From a virus: 47,705 nt of DNA. The notes under the pieces were generated by a model. That model saw only the letters and a list, made by a program, of their open reading frames with translations, had not been told where the DNA came from and searched no databases. Where the stretch lies: positions 1 through 47,705 of IMG/VR virus record IMGVR_UViG_3300046463_000145; one strand, 5' to 3'. The position numbers were made by a program, and so were the translations under genes. Shown piece after piece: positions 30,919 through 37,766 of this stretch; within the stretch, counting starts at the first letter, position 1; each line of letters opens with the position of its first letter.

Positions 30919-31542
30919 TTAGTGATAACGGCGAAACGAAAGGTCAATAGCGACCGTACGGGGGGTTTTTACAACAGGTGCGACCGTGGCCGCTTGTTCG
31001 CCTTGGGTTTCGCCCTGCGGCGCTGCTTCTCCGGGGTTTTCGCCCGGTACTTCGACTGCTACCGCAGTCTCAGACTTTGCTAGGCTTTTGAAGGCCGTAA
31101 TTACTGCTTCCGGGTTGCACGGGATAGCCACGAGGGATAACTCGTGGACGGACGCCTTGGTAAAGCGCACGCCTTTCCCTTCCCCGAGGAGTTCGTACTC
31201 GTCCGGGATGAATCCGATAGAGACGCCCTTGATAAGGCCGCTCTTTACGCTGTGCCACGCCTCGTCCGTTCGATCCTTCACTACTCCCGGCTCCGCTACC
31301 TTTGCGATAGTGGCTGTAAAGGGGAGACCCTTATCCGTGGGCGTGCCGAATTGGACACTGCCTACGGGCTGGGAATGATCGTGATTCAGGAGGAGCGGGG
31401 CGTCTGCCGCGAAGTAAAGCCCGGTAGGCTCTACGATGTCCTTAACCCGGTCCAGAGCCGGGGTGCTGGCGATACCTTCAATCTTCCGCTCCTCCTCGTG
31501 GAGGGCCTTGATTGTGATAGCCGAGAAAGCTTTAGTTTGCAT
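30919..31542 (-). CDS. Prohead protease (S78/HK97 gp4-like)
   Basis: A 207-aa protein. Family blocks: IEGIASTPALDRVKDIVEP, the His in PLLLNHDHSQPVGSV, the Ser in SGLIKGVSIGFIPDEYE, and VHELSLVAIPCNPEAVI. Together these give the His-Ser catalytic pair of the phage maturation protease. The last 50 residues are a Pro/Glu-rich tail, probably self-cleaved. It cuts the delta domain of the capsid protein during head maturation. Confidence 0.9.
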   Translation of the reverse strand: MQTKAFSAITIKALHEEERKIEGIASTPALDRVKDIVEPTGLYFAADAPLLLNHDHSQPVGSVQFGTPTDKGLPFTATIAKVAEPGVVKDRTDEAWHSVKSGLIKGVSIGFIPDEYELLGEGKGVRFTKASVHELSLVAIPCNPEAVITAFKSLAKSETAVAVEVPGENPGEAAPQGETQGEQAATVAPVVKTPRTVAIDLSFRRYH

Positions 31543-31548
31543 GGGGCC

Positions 31549-33102
31549 TTATAGGGCGAAGAATTGGAATTGTTTCTCCGGCTCTAGGTCTCCAGCCGCT
31601 AGGACCGTAGCTCCGAAAGCCATAGTGAGGGCTACAAGGCCGTCGATACGTCCGGTAGCCTTCTTCTTGTCTAGCTTCCGGTTCCCTGCGGGGTCCTTGG
31701 CTACCACGGCGTTAGCCGCGCACATCGTTAGGACGGGGTGCATACCGTGGGCAAGCTGCCCGTTGAGTAGCACCTCCTCCAGCAAGTCCATAGCCGGGGC
31801 GAAGTCCTTAAATCCCTGCCCGTGCGGGACGAGCGGGAGGAGTCCGCCTTCCTTCGCGGGCCGTTCCGTGTCTACGCCGATGTCGGAGAATTCCTTCTTC
31901 AGCAAGTCGATACGCCACCGGTCATACGCGATGGAATGCAAGTGCAGGCCGGAGCAGATTTTCGCTATCTCGAAGGCTACGTACTCGTAGTCCACCGTCT
32001 TACCGGGAGTAAGGCGGAGATGCCCCTCTCTGGCCCAGACATCGTACGGAGCACGGTCCGTCTTAGCCCGGTCGGAGAGGCCCGCCTCTGGGGTCCAGAA
32101 GTAGGAAGCTACCTGCCACACGCCCTTAACCCTGCCGATAAGCTGGAGCGAGGTAAGGTCAGTGCGCGAGGAGAGGTCCAGCCCGCCGAATACCTGCGTA
32201 TCCTTATCGAATTCGACCGGAGCGAGGGCGCAGGACTTCCAGACATCCCGAGAGATGAACGGGGAGACCGTGCTTACGCGCTGGTTAAGGATCAGGTTCC
32301 GGAATGTGTTCTCCATCGTGGGCATCCGGACGGCTTTTTGGGCCTGATTCATTACGTCCGATTCAGAGCGGAAGATTCCGAGGGCCGGATTAGCCGCACG
32401 CCACGCCTCACGGTCCATAAGCTCCGCGTCCGGCTTTGCCGCGTAGAGATGGACTACGGTGTGGGGGTCATTCGCTGCGAGAGCATCATCGATCCAGATA
32501 GAGAACAAGTCCGCGTCTGAAGCGGCCTGCGTGCTCACTACCATAATCAACGGGTTATCGTGTGCGCCCTGGGCCGTTGTGATAGCGTCGATAAAGTCCG
32601 ACTGCGGCCCCTGAATCTGTCCCGCCTCGTCAATAATTGCGAGGATAGGGGAGAGGCCGTGGGTAGTCTTCGCCTCTGCGGAGAGCGCCCTGTATTCGAC
32701 ATTGAGAGGAAGGCCGTACAGCCGCTTGCCCGAGGGTGCGATACGAACCAGCCCGGAAAGCTCCGGAGACAGATTAACCATCTTCGAGGCCAGGGCGTGG
32801 ATAATTGCGGCCTGATCCTTAGACATAGCCCCGGAGACAATCTGGCTATTGAGCTTCGCCTCCGGGCCTACCAAGTGGGCGAGGAGGAGGGCTGCAATTA
32901 CAGCGCTCTTACCGTTCTTTCGAGCGATGCTTAGGTAGCCGTTCTTGGTTCCGTGCGGGTTATCGTAGACATCGAGGATAAACTTACGCTGGAAGGCTTC
33001 GAACTTGAGAGGCAGGCCCACAAGTGCCCCTTCCGGGACCCGGCAGTACTTCTCGCAGAATGCAATTACCTTTTCGCCCCGTGTAAGTGGGCGTTTCGTC
33101 AT
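31549..33102 (-). CDS. Terminase large subunit
   Basis: A 517-aa packaging ATPase-nuclease. Walker A is SIARKNGKSAVIAAL near residue 60, Walker B is ILAIIDEAGQIQG near 155, and the coupling region reads MVVSTQA. The C-terminal nuclease starts at FGGLDLSSRTDLTSLQLIG with its metal-binding Asp residues. It resembles the HK97/P2-type (Terminase_1) branch that cuts at cos sites. The start overlaps TerS by four bases. Packages DNA into the prohead through the portal. Confidence 0.94.
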   Translation of the reverse strand: MTKRPLTRGEKVIAFCEKYCRVPEGALVGLPLKFEAFQRKFILDVYDNPHGTKNGYLSIARKNGKSAVIAALLLAHLVGPEAKLNSQIVSGAMSKDQAAIIHALASKMVNLSPELSGLVRIAPSGKRLYGLPLNVEYRALSAEAKTTHGLSPILAIIDEAGQIQGPQSDFIDAITTAQGAHDNPLIMVVSTQAASDADLFSIWIDDALAANDPHTVVHLYAAKPDAELMDREAWRAANPALGIFRSESDVMNQAQKAVRMPTMENTFRNLILNQRVSTVSPFISRDVWKSCALAPVEFDKDTQVFGGLDLSSRTDLTSLQLIGRVKGVWQVASYFWTPEAGLSDRAKTDRAPYDVWAREGHLRLTPGKTVDYEYVAFEIAKICSGLHLHSIAYDRWRIDLLKKEFSDIGVDTERPAKEGGLLPLVPHGQGFKDFAPAMDLLEEVLLNGQLAHGMHPVLTMCAANAVVAKDPAGNRKLDKKKATGRIDGLVALTMAFGATVLAAGDLEPEKQFQFFAL

Positions 33103-33569
33103 ACGGCCCGGAGACGCGGGATAAGCTCGTCCTCGTCGTCCTGCACTACGCCTCTAGCGGCCTGCTCCGCACCCAGCTTGTTACCAGCGTCGCGGGAGCG
33201 TCCCTGCGTAGCCTCTGCGTGGACGTGGAGGGCACGGCTAAGAGCGACTGCGCGCCGTGAGAGGGTTTCGATAAGGGCGTGCTTCGGATTAACTACCGGC
33301 GTACCCTTCTGGGACGTGGATACGTCTCCTTCTACCTCTAGGTCTACCTGGAGGCGGACAATATCGGATTGGCAGCGGGCCAGATTGGCAGCTAGCACTA
33401 GGTCCGAGTTAGTCCACGTCCCAGCAGCGCGAGCGAGTACGATAGCGTCCCAGAAGGGGAAGTCTGCGTCTCGTAGCGGGGTATGGGCGAGGGGCTGGAT
33501 AGCTCCGAGGGATGCAGCTTGAGCGGACTTAACGGCAGTCGTAATGCTGTCGCTTCTAACTCGTGCCAT
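33099..33569 (-). CDS. Terminase small subunit
   Basis: A 156-aa protein, first gene of the leftward virion operon, with AGGAGAC upstream of the ATG. Motifs like HTPLRDADFPFWDAIVLARA and TNSDLVLAANLARCQSDI match small terminases of the HK97-like group, and the C-terminus is helical and charged. It recognises the packaging site. The DNA just upstream of its start (33570-34300) is the likely site, since cos or pac usually lies beside terS. Confidence 0.75.
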   Translation of the reverse strand: MARVRSDSITTAVKSAQAASLGAIQPLAHTPLRDADFPFWDAIVLARAAGTWTNSDLVLAANLARCQSDIVRLQVDLEVEGDVSTSQKGTPVVNPKHALIETLSRRAVALSRALHVHAEATQGRSRDAGNKLGAEQAARGVVQDDEDELIPRLRAV

Positions 33570-34299
33570 TAGGTCTCCTATATATGGGCTACGCGTGCGG
33601 GCGTTTACACACGCGGGCGTGAGGATTTACGGATAGCGGCTGTGAATGACGTATGCCCCGCAGCAGCCGTAGCTCATTGGGGCGGTTCTCATAACCGCTA
33701 TGCGTAAATCGATTTAACGGGCCTACAGGCCGATGGAATGGTTTGGACTACCGAAGACAGCACAAAGCCCCTTCTGGCCCGTTACGGGCGGTTCTGGAGC
33801 GAATGCGGGTTATTCCGAGAGGACGGGGCTTGTTCTGCCCGTTTATTTGGACTTAGCGTTATTTCAAGTGGGACCAGTCGGTTTCCCGGCCACGATAGCC
33901 CCAATTTACCCTATCCCCCCGGTCATTGAGGATTACTATGGTAACTTTGACAGGCCAAAGGTAGGAACAATGTACTTTCTACAACTAGCCAGGCCTAGTG
34001 TTGGTATATCACAACACTCTACCTACCTGCCTCATATATGAGCAGTCCACACGGTACTAGATGCTTCGAACTCTTATTCTTATAAGGTTAGAGTGTTCTT
34101 ATATCGTTATGCACTGAGAGTCCTACTGTAGTCCTCAGTCTAACGACTGTAGACCTATAGATAGTCTTCGCTGTAGCTCTCACTGTGGACCACACTGTGG
34201 ATACCACTGTCCTATAGATAGGCTGTATCTCGATAAGCCATAGCGTACCTACTCTACCTACACAGACTAGGTAGTTGCTGTAGATATGTAGAGCAATCA
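33570..34299. other. Noncoding region upstream of terminase, candidate packaging/control region
   Basis: No convincing gene is seen in these 730 bases. It holds a nested inverted repeat (AAGCCCC 33765-33771 with GGGGCTT 33825-33831, enclosing GCCCG-TTA-CGGGC at 33777-33789), a second inverted repeat (AGTGTTG 33997-34003 with CAACACT 34012-34018), and a degenerate tRNA-like stretch near 33667-33730. From about 34020 it becomes AT-rich with many CTATAG and CTGTAG words. The leftward operon promoter and the cos or pac site should lie here; neither could be fixed. Confidence 0.5.
34154..34221. repeat. Short tandem 12-bp repeats flanked by a direct repeat
   Basis: CTGT recurs at exactly 12-base steps (34171, 34183, 34195, 34207) within the unit CACTGTGGA-NNN, degenerate at the outer copies. 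The array is flanked by CCTATAGATAG at 34154-34164 and again at 34211-34221. Regular spacing suggests protein binding along the helix, for example terminase at a packaging site or an initiator at an origin. Confidence 0.6.
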
Positions 34300-34605
34300 T
34301 TATCTATTCCAATGATGTAGCTTAGAGGTAGGTAATCCATCTTCTGAACTACCAGACTTAAGAACATAGCCTCTATCTTTGGCTGTCTTTATCTTATGAC
34401 AGGTAGAGCATAGTAGCTGTAGGTTACTATCATCATTAGACCCACCATATTCTAATGGCTTGATATGGTCTACTTCACCTACTCTTAGAGCTATAGAGCA
34501 ATGTCTACATTTATAACCATCTCTAAGCCTAATACGCTTGCTTTGCTCTATCGAGGCTCTGCCTAAGATACGGCTATGCCTAATCGGATTACCTTTATTA
34601 TTCAT
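34300..34605 (-). CDS. HNH endonuclease in an AT-rich island
   Basis: A 101-aa HNH protein: KRIRLRDGYKCRHCSIALRVGEVDHIKPLEYGGSNDDSNLQLLCSTCHKIKTAKDRG holds CxxC, DHI, N and the second CxxC of the fold. Small HNH proteins beside terminase genes can be needed for cos cleavage in HK97-like phages, so this may be a packaging factor rather than a homing enzyme. Codon use is clearly more AT-rich than in other genes here, which suggests recent transfer. AGGA precedes the ATG. Confidence 0.85.
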   Translation of the reverse strand: MNNKGNPIRHSRILGRASIEQSKRIRLRDGYKCRHCSIALRVGEVDHIKPLEYGGSNDDSNLQLLCSTCHKIKTAKDRGYVLKSGSSEDGLPTSKLHHWNR

Positions 34606-34864
34606 TATGGGAATCCTATTAGAAGACTACTAGAGTACTACTATAGTCTTATCTCCTCGCTTCGCTCGGATAGAACTATAAGGCTTCTAGAAGGTTGGTT
34701 GAATTAAATGGGCCGGGCTGCACCGACCTGCGAGCGCTACCGGCTCTGGGACTGCGGGCGGAGTCTTCTCCTCTCCCTAAGCTGTGTGGTATTTTACATC
34801 GTGAAATCTGGCCCGTAACTCATTGATTTTACTGGGAGTTGAGAACGGGCCTATTTCGGGTGCT
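34606..34864. other. Noncoding spacer with hairpin downstream of the recombinase
   Basis: No gene is seen. A long imperfect hairpin lies at 34810-34851: GGCCCGT pairs with ACGGGCC, and AACTC with GAGTT inside it. Read leftward it follows the recombinase stop by 14 bases and could end that transcript, though only a short T-rich run follows. The left part (34610-34690) has CTTCTAGAAG and CTACTATAG words like the AT-rich island. An attP could lie here but no core was identified. Confidence 0.45.
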
Positions 34865-35764
34865 CTAGGCCTGGGCAACGGGCTTAACGTACCTCTGGAG
34901 CGAGGCTAGGGACTTATGGCCGGTCATATTCCAGACCCGCTCAAGTGGGTACTGCTCTAATAGCCTGTGTATTGCCTCGTGTCGAATGTCACCCATTTTG
35001 AGATTAGCTAGGCCTGTCTTCTTTATTAGGCGGCTCGTGGAAACTTTGAGAGTGTTGTCTTTAAGTCCGTCGAATATTAGGCCTGAATCTTTCGGACCAC
35101 GAGCAAGTAGCATCGTTTTAACTCTCTCGGACATCGGGATTATACGCGGGCCGTACTTCCCATTAAGGCGTATCTCTCCCTCATTCAAATAGATATTGCT
35201 CCAGTCGAGAGATAGCATATCGGAAACTTCTAGGGCCGCGTCGAATGCGAGGATTATAGCGGGGGCTAGGTAGTCGCTCTTTGTACGAGCCGCCGTATTA
35301 AGTAGAGTATCTTCCTCATAAGGTGTAACTCTCCTAGAGCGTAGGTCCGACTCGTCAGAATAAGAGGCTGTTACTGGGTTCTGAGGGATGCGTACACCCA
35401 GCCACTTACGCGAGTGCTCTATTATTTCTTCTAAAGTATCGGATAGCCCTGAGTCGCACACAGGCCGGACTCTCTCCGGAGTAAGTGCCTTTACTGGGAC
35501 ATCGGCTATTCCGGCCTGCACGATAGCAGCTAAGGTCTCTCGGACCGGCTCTGTATCGTGGTGAGTCTTATAGGCCTCTGTTATCTCCCGCAGGGTAGGC
35601 GAGTACACAGGAACCGGGGGCCTAGCTCGGAGCCGCTGCTCCTCTAGCTTCGCCCAGGCTACCGCGTCCTCCCGCGTAGGGAAGCTCCCGGATACGGGAA
35701 CGTGTCCCGTTAGCCGAATCTTTGCCTGCCACATCCCAGTGTCCCGCTGGGTAATTGTTGCCAC
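34865..35764 (-). CDS. Tyrosine recombinase/integrase-like protein, key catalytic residues replaced
   Basis: A 299-aa protein with an N-terminal arm-binding domain (MATITQRDTGMWQAKIRLTG), a SAM-like core-binding part and a C-terminal catalytic fold. The end GHKSLASLQRYVK supplies the usual His and Tyr, and KMGDIRHEAIHRLLEQ is box II with its Arg. The normally invariant first Arg is Glu (ALEVSDMLSLDW where GLRxxELxxLxW is expected) and the box II His is Gly. It may be inactive or work unusually. GTG start with GAGGAGG upstream. Possible roles: dimer resolution, integration, or a DNA-binding remnant. Confidence 0.85.
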   Translation of the reverse strand: MATITQRDTGMWQAKIRLTGHVPVSGSFPTREDAVAWAKLEEQRLRARPPVPVYSPTLREITEAYKTHHDTEPVRETLAAIVQAGIADVPVKALTPERVRPVCDSGLSDTLEEIIEHSRKWLGVRIPQNPVTASYSDESDLRSRRVTPYEEDTLLNTAARTKSDYLAPAIILAFDAALEVSDMLSLDWSNIYLNEGEIRLNGKYGPRIIPMSERVKTMLLARGPKDSGLIFDGLKDNTLKVSTSRLIKKTGLANLKMGDIRHEAIHRLLEQYPLERVWNMTGHKSLASLQRYVKPVAQA

Positions 35765-35812
35765 TACTCCCTCCTCATATTGTGTGTGCGCGTGCGCTTG
35801 TGGATGCGCGCG

Positions 35813-35842
35813 AATCTAGCCCAATCTGTCCCGGACTGTCAA
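35813..35842 (-). promoter_or_regulatory. Putative promoter of the recombinase gene
   Basis: On the minus strand TTGACA (35837-35842) is followed by an 18-base spacer and TAGATT (35813-35818), or 17 bases and CTAGAT. It lies about 50 bases upstream of the recombinase GTG and points leftward, divergent from the early promoter at 36016. Confidence 0.55.
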
Positions 35843-35982
35843 TAATTTTCTGTACTGTAATACAAAAATGCCACATTGTAGTAACGGGCCTCTAGAAGAT
35901 GTAAGCAAACGATACAATTCGTGCGTCCTATAGGCATCTATGGCAGGGCGCAGAGGCTGGAACCCAAGCGCAGCAACGGTCC

Positions 35983-35997
35983 TACAAATAATTTGTA
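35983..35997. promoter_or_regulatory. Perfect 15-bp palindrome, operator candidate
   Basis: TACAAAT-A-ATTTGTA is a perfect odd palindrome between the divergent promoters. It ends 18 bases before the -35 of the rightward promoter. A half-site of the same sequence occurs at a matching distance before the promoter at 6982. Likely bound by a dimeric regulator. Confidence 0.6.
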
Positions 35998-36015
35998 CAT
36001 ACCTTATGAAAATAG

Positions 36016-36044
36016 TTGACACACTTAGTGTCCCAGCGTACATT
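36016..36044 (+). promoter_or_regulatory. Sigma70-type early promoter with overlapping inverted repeat
   Basis: TTGACA (36016-36021), a 17-base spacer, TACATT (36039-36044); the hexamers and spacing are identical to those of the promoter at 6982-7010. An inverted repeat GACAC (36018-36022) and GTGTC (36028-36032) overlaps the -35. It drives the rightward unit, beginning with the structured untranslated region. Confidence 0.7.
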
Positions 36045-36050
36045 ACGTCC

Positions 36051-36330
36051 ATGGCAGCGAAACACAGCGAGCCAGGAAGTAAGAAGCAAAGCAGGACAGC
36101 AGCACCGCAGATGGTTACGGCCTACCAGCCCAGCGCAACGGGATAAAGTGTCGGAGTCGGGGAGAGCAGTCCCAAGGGTAAGTTGCCGAGGGAAACCAAG
36201 CCGATGATTAGGATAAGAGGCGCAGATGGGTACACCGTGAGGTGTTGCCGGAGCCTGAACCTAATCACGAACCACGGTTCGTTAAGTAGCCTGTAAGATG
36301 CAGGCCGCTTACTTAACCGTAGTGCAGAAC
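36051..36330 (+). ncRNA. Candidate structured RNA (long untranslated leader or small RNA)
   Basis: About 280 bases behind the early promoter with no convincing gene but several strong hairpins. Hairpin 1 (36205-36267): TGATTAGG pairs with CCTAATCA, then AGGC with GCCT, and at the tip ACACC-GTGA-GGTGT, a stem closed by a GNRA-type tetraloop. Hairpin 2 (36267-36282): ACGAAC-CACG-GTTCGT. Hairpin 3 (36281-36317): GTTAAGTA with TACTTAAC, then GCCTG with CAGGC. TCGG at 36151-36154 can pair with CCGA at 36201-36204. It does not match a class I recognise. An origin for phage replication is an alternative. Confidence 0.5.
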
Positions 36331-36427
36331 CTGAGAATTGTACGATGAATACCCAGCAGCAAGAACCGGCCGCAGAGCCTTTCCCGCAGCAGACGCAACG
36401 TAACTAGCACGAGCAACAATCCACCCC

Positions 36428-36691
36428 ATGAAAAATAAACTGTACTTCTCCCTCGCTCGTAACGATGGACAGCCGGACCTTAAGATGTTCGATGTTGTTT
36501 GTACGCTGGCCGGGTACGCCTACCAGTGCTTCAATGCAGAAGGCGGGCAGGACGAAGCAGGCGTCTTTATGGAATTGGACGTGCAGTACGTAGGCCCGGT
36601 CGGCTACGAGGAGCAGAGTGCAGCGCTGTTAGCTATGGCCTTGGGGCAAGCCGACATCCGGACCCCGAGGCACGCGTTTATTTTTGCCTAG
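36428..36691 (+). CDS. Hypothetical early protein, 87 aa
   Basis: First clear gene of the rightward unit. The 87-aa sequence (MKNKLYFSLARNDGQPDLK, then GQDEAGVFMELDVQYVGPVGY and RTPRHAFIFA) is acidic and mixed alpha/beta, with no known domain. A terminator follows 75 bases after the stop, so it and the leader may form a separate short transcript. First early genes often encode host takeover factors; that is a guess here. The 11-mer GCAACAATCCA lies just upstream of the ATG. Confidence 0.6.
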   Translation: MKNKLYFSLARNDGQPDLKMFDVVCTLAGYAYQCFNAEGGQDEAGVFMELDVQYVGPVGYEEQSAALLAMALGQADIRTPRHAFIFA

Positions 36692-36765
36692 AAAGTTCGG
36701 AATACTACGGAGAACCTGAGCAGGGCGTCTCCTGTAACACTTAGAAACATACCTTTTTACCGTTT

Positions 36766-36792
36766 GCCCGCCACTGAGCGGGCTTTTCTTTT
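36766..36792 (+). terminator. Intrinsic terminator after the first early gene
   Basis: GCCCGC, loop CACTGA, GCGGGC, then TTTTCTTTT: a six-pair GC stem followed by a T-tract, the clearest Rho-independent terminator in the window. It separates the first early gene from the rest of the rightward unit, so downstream expression needs read-through or antitermination. Confidence 0.85.
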
Positions 36793-36801
36793 GGAGGTCG
36801 C

Positions 36802-37125
36802 ATGAGCGATCTAATGAAGCAGTTCTTGACGGCATACATTGAGTGGATCGAATCAGGCGCACAGGAAGGCGCACCGTTCACACGGGAATATGGCCTGTGC
36901 GTCAACGTGGAGCGCTTCGTCGCGTCCGGGGGCTACGAGACAGAAAAGAAGATCGTCCGAGAGCTTAAACATATGTTCGAGAATGACGGGCTCGATAAAA
37001 AGTACCCCTTCGGAGAAGGCGAGTATTGGGACCGGGCGTACTTGCTAACAAACCACCAACATCAGCCGCGAATTGATTGGGTTCGGGCCGCATTAAAGGC
37101 AGCAGCAGAAGACGCACAAGCCTAA
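36802..37125 (+). CDS. Hypothetical protein, 107 aa
   Basis: A 107-aa acidic protein with a good ribosome site (TTGGAGG) before the ATG. It is mostly helical (MKQFLTAYIEWIESGAQEG, ETEKKIVRELKHMFENDGL, IDWVRAALKAAAED). No domain is recognised. It lies directly behind the terminator and begins the chain of small early genes. Confidence 0.6.
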   Translation: MSDLMKQFLTAYIEWIESGAQEGAPFTREYGLCVNVERFVASGGYETEKKIVRELKHMFENDGLDKKYPFGEGEYWDRAYLLTNHQHQPRIDWVRAALKAAAEDAQA

Positions 37126-37157
37126 TTTTCTTCCATCAATAGATAAGGACTACAAAC

Positions 37158-37325
37158 ATGCAAGCAACGAACCAAAAAGAATTCGACCTGAACCGCAAGC
37201 ACACGGCGGGCCAGTTCCTCCGCGCTCATCCGGAAGCGCTCAAGGTGATGCGTGCTAACAGCAAGGCGCAGGAAGGTAAGTTCACCATCGGCGCGAACTT
37301 CCGTATGAAGGGCGAGGCTGCATAA
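37158..37325 (+). CDS. Hypothetical small basic protein, 55 aa
   Basis: Encodes MQATNQKEFDLNRKHTAGQF onward, ending IGANFRMKGEAA, with AAGGACTACAA before the ATG, a ribosome-site style that recurs before several genes of this unit (for example 37597, 38566). Basic and helical; function unknown. Confidence 0.55.
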   Translation: MQATNQKEFDLNRKHTAGQFLRAHPEALKVMRANSKAQEGKFTIGANFRMKGEAA

Positions 37326-37326
37326 C

Positions 37327-37584
37327 ATGATCCGCATTATCAGAGGCGAGGCCCCGAGCATCGCGGAGAAGGTGGCGCAAGCCGTAGCGTGCAAGCTAAC
37401 GAAGGATACGCTGGCCCGCATTGCGAAGCGTGCAGAGAAGCACGGGCTGTTGGTCCACTGGCTGCACGATGTCCCTTACATCGATGGACACCGGGCGGAC
37501 CGCTGGCAGGAACTCAGCAGCAAGCCGAATAGCCGGGGACGTGATGCACGCTTCCAAGGCTGCTTTATTGGCACATCAGCATAA
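37327..37584 (+). CDS. Hypothetical protein, 85 aa
   Basis: Begins one base after the previous stop. Sequence MIRIIRGEAPSIAEKVAQAV, then LARIAKRAEKHGLLVHWLHDVP, ending RGRDARFQGCFIGTSA. A helix followed by a small beta part; basic overall. No family recognised. Confidence 0.55.
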   Translation: MIRIIRGEAPSIAEKVAQAVACKLTKDTLARIAKRAEKHGLLVHWLHDVPYIDGHRADRWQELSSKPNSRGRDARFQGCFIGTSA

Positions 37585-37596
37585 GGAGTACTACAC

Positions 37597-37764
37597 ATGT
37601 ACACCGGGCCGAGACATTGGACGCAGGATGCTGCGCTGATTCGAGAGTTCCAGCGCGAGTGGAATAAGCGGGAGATTGAGAAGGCTCGAAAGATTAAGGG
37701 GATGACTCCTGCGGCTTTCGCGGCATATGCCCTTGGAATCAAGCCTATTCCGAAGCTGCACTAA
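37597..37764 (+). CDS. Hypothetical small basic protein, 55 aa
   Basis: Encodes MYTGPRHWTQDAALIREFQR onward, ending AYALGIKPIPKLH, preceded by AAGGAGTACTACAC. Strongly basic helix (REWNKREIEKARKIKG), so nucleic-acid binding is possible. Function unknown. Confidence 0.5.
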   Translation: MYTGPRHWTQDAALIREFQREWNKREIEKARKIKGMTPAAFAAYALGIKPIPKLH

Positions 37765-37766
37765 TC

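Noticed and set aside
29682-30950. 422-codon plus-strand frame opposite the capsid gene
   Set aside because: Antisense shadow of a strongly coding GC-rich gene; no start signal and Arg/Cys-rich, protein-unlike content.
33667-33730. tRNA-like stretch with TAGCTCATTGG, a GCGGT-TCTCATA-ACCGC hairpin and a T-arm-like CGTAA/TAACG
   Set aside because: The 3' half of the D arm is missing, the T stem has a mismatch, the acceptor stem does not pair well and the anticodon loop lacks U33 in register. At best a relic; not called as a tRNA.
33733-34041. 102-codon open frame upstream of the terminase on the plus strand
   Set aside because: No ribosome site, no recognisable domain, opposite to the operon and overlapping inverted repeats likely to be control or packaging signals.
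34088-34300. 70-codon frame on the minus strand over the tandem repeats
   Set aside because: Composition follows the repeat array, no ribosome site and no protein-like pattern; judged a by-product of the repeats.
34020-34700. CRISPR-like or diversity-generating element in the repeat-rich island
   Set aside because: Repeats are only 9 to 12 bases with no regular spacers, and no reverse transcriptase or cas gene is present in the window.
35940-36146. 68-codon frame covering the early promoter and a shorter ATG frame at 36051
   Set aside because: The long frame runs through the palindrome and promoter. The 31-codon remainder lacks a ribosome site, so the region is treated as untranslated.
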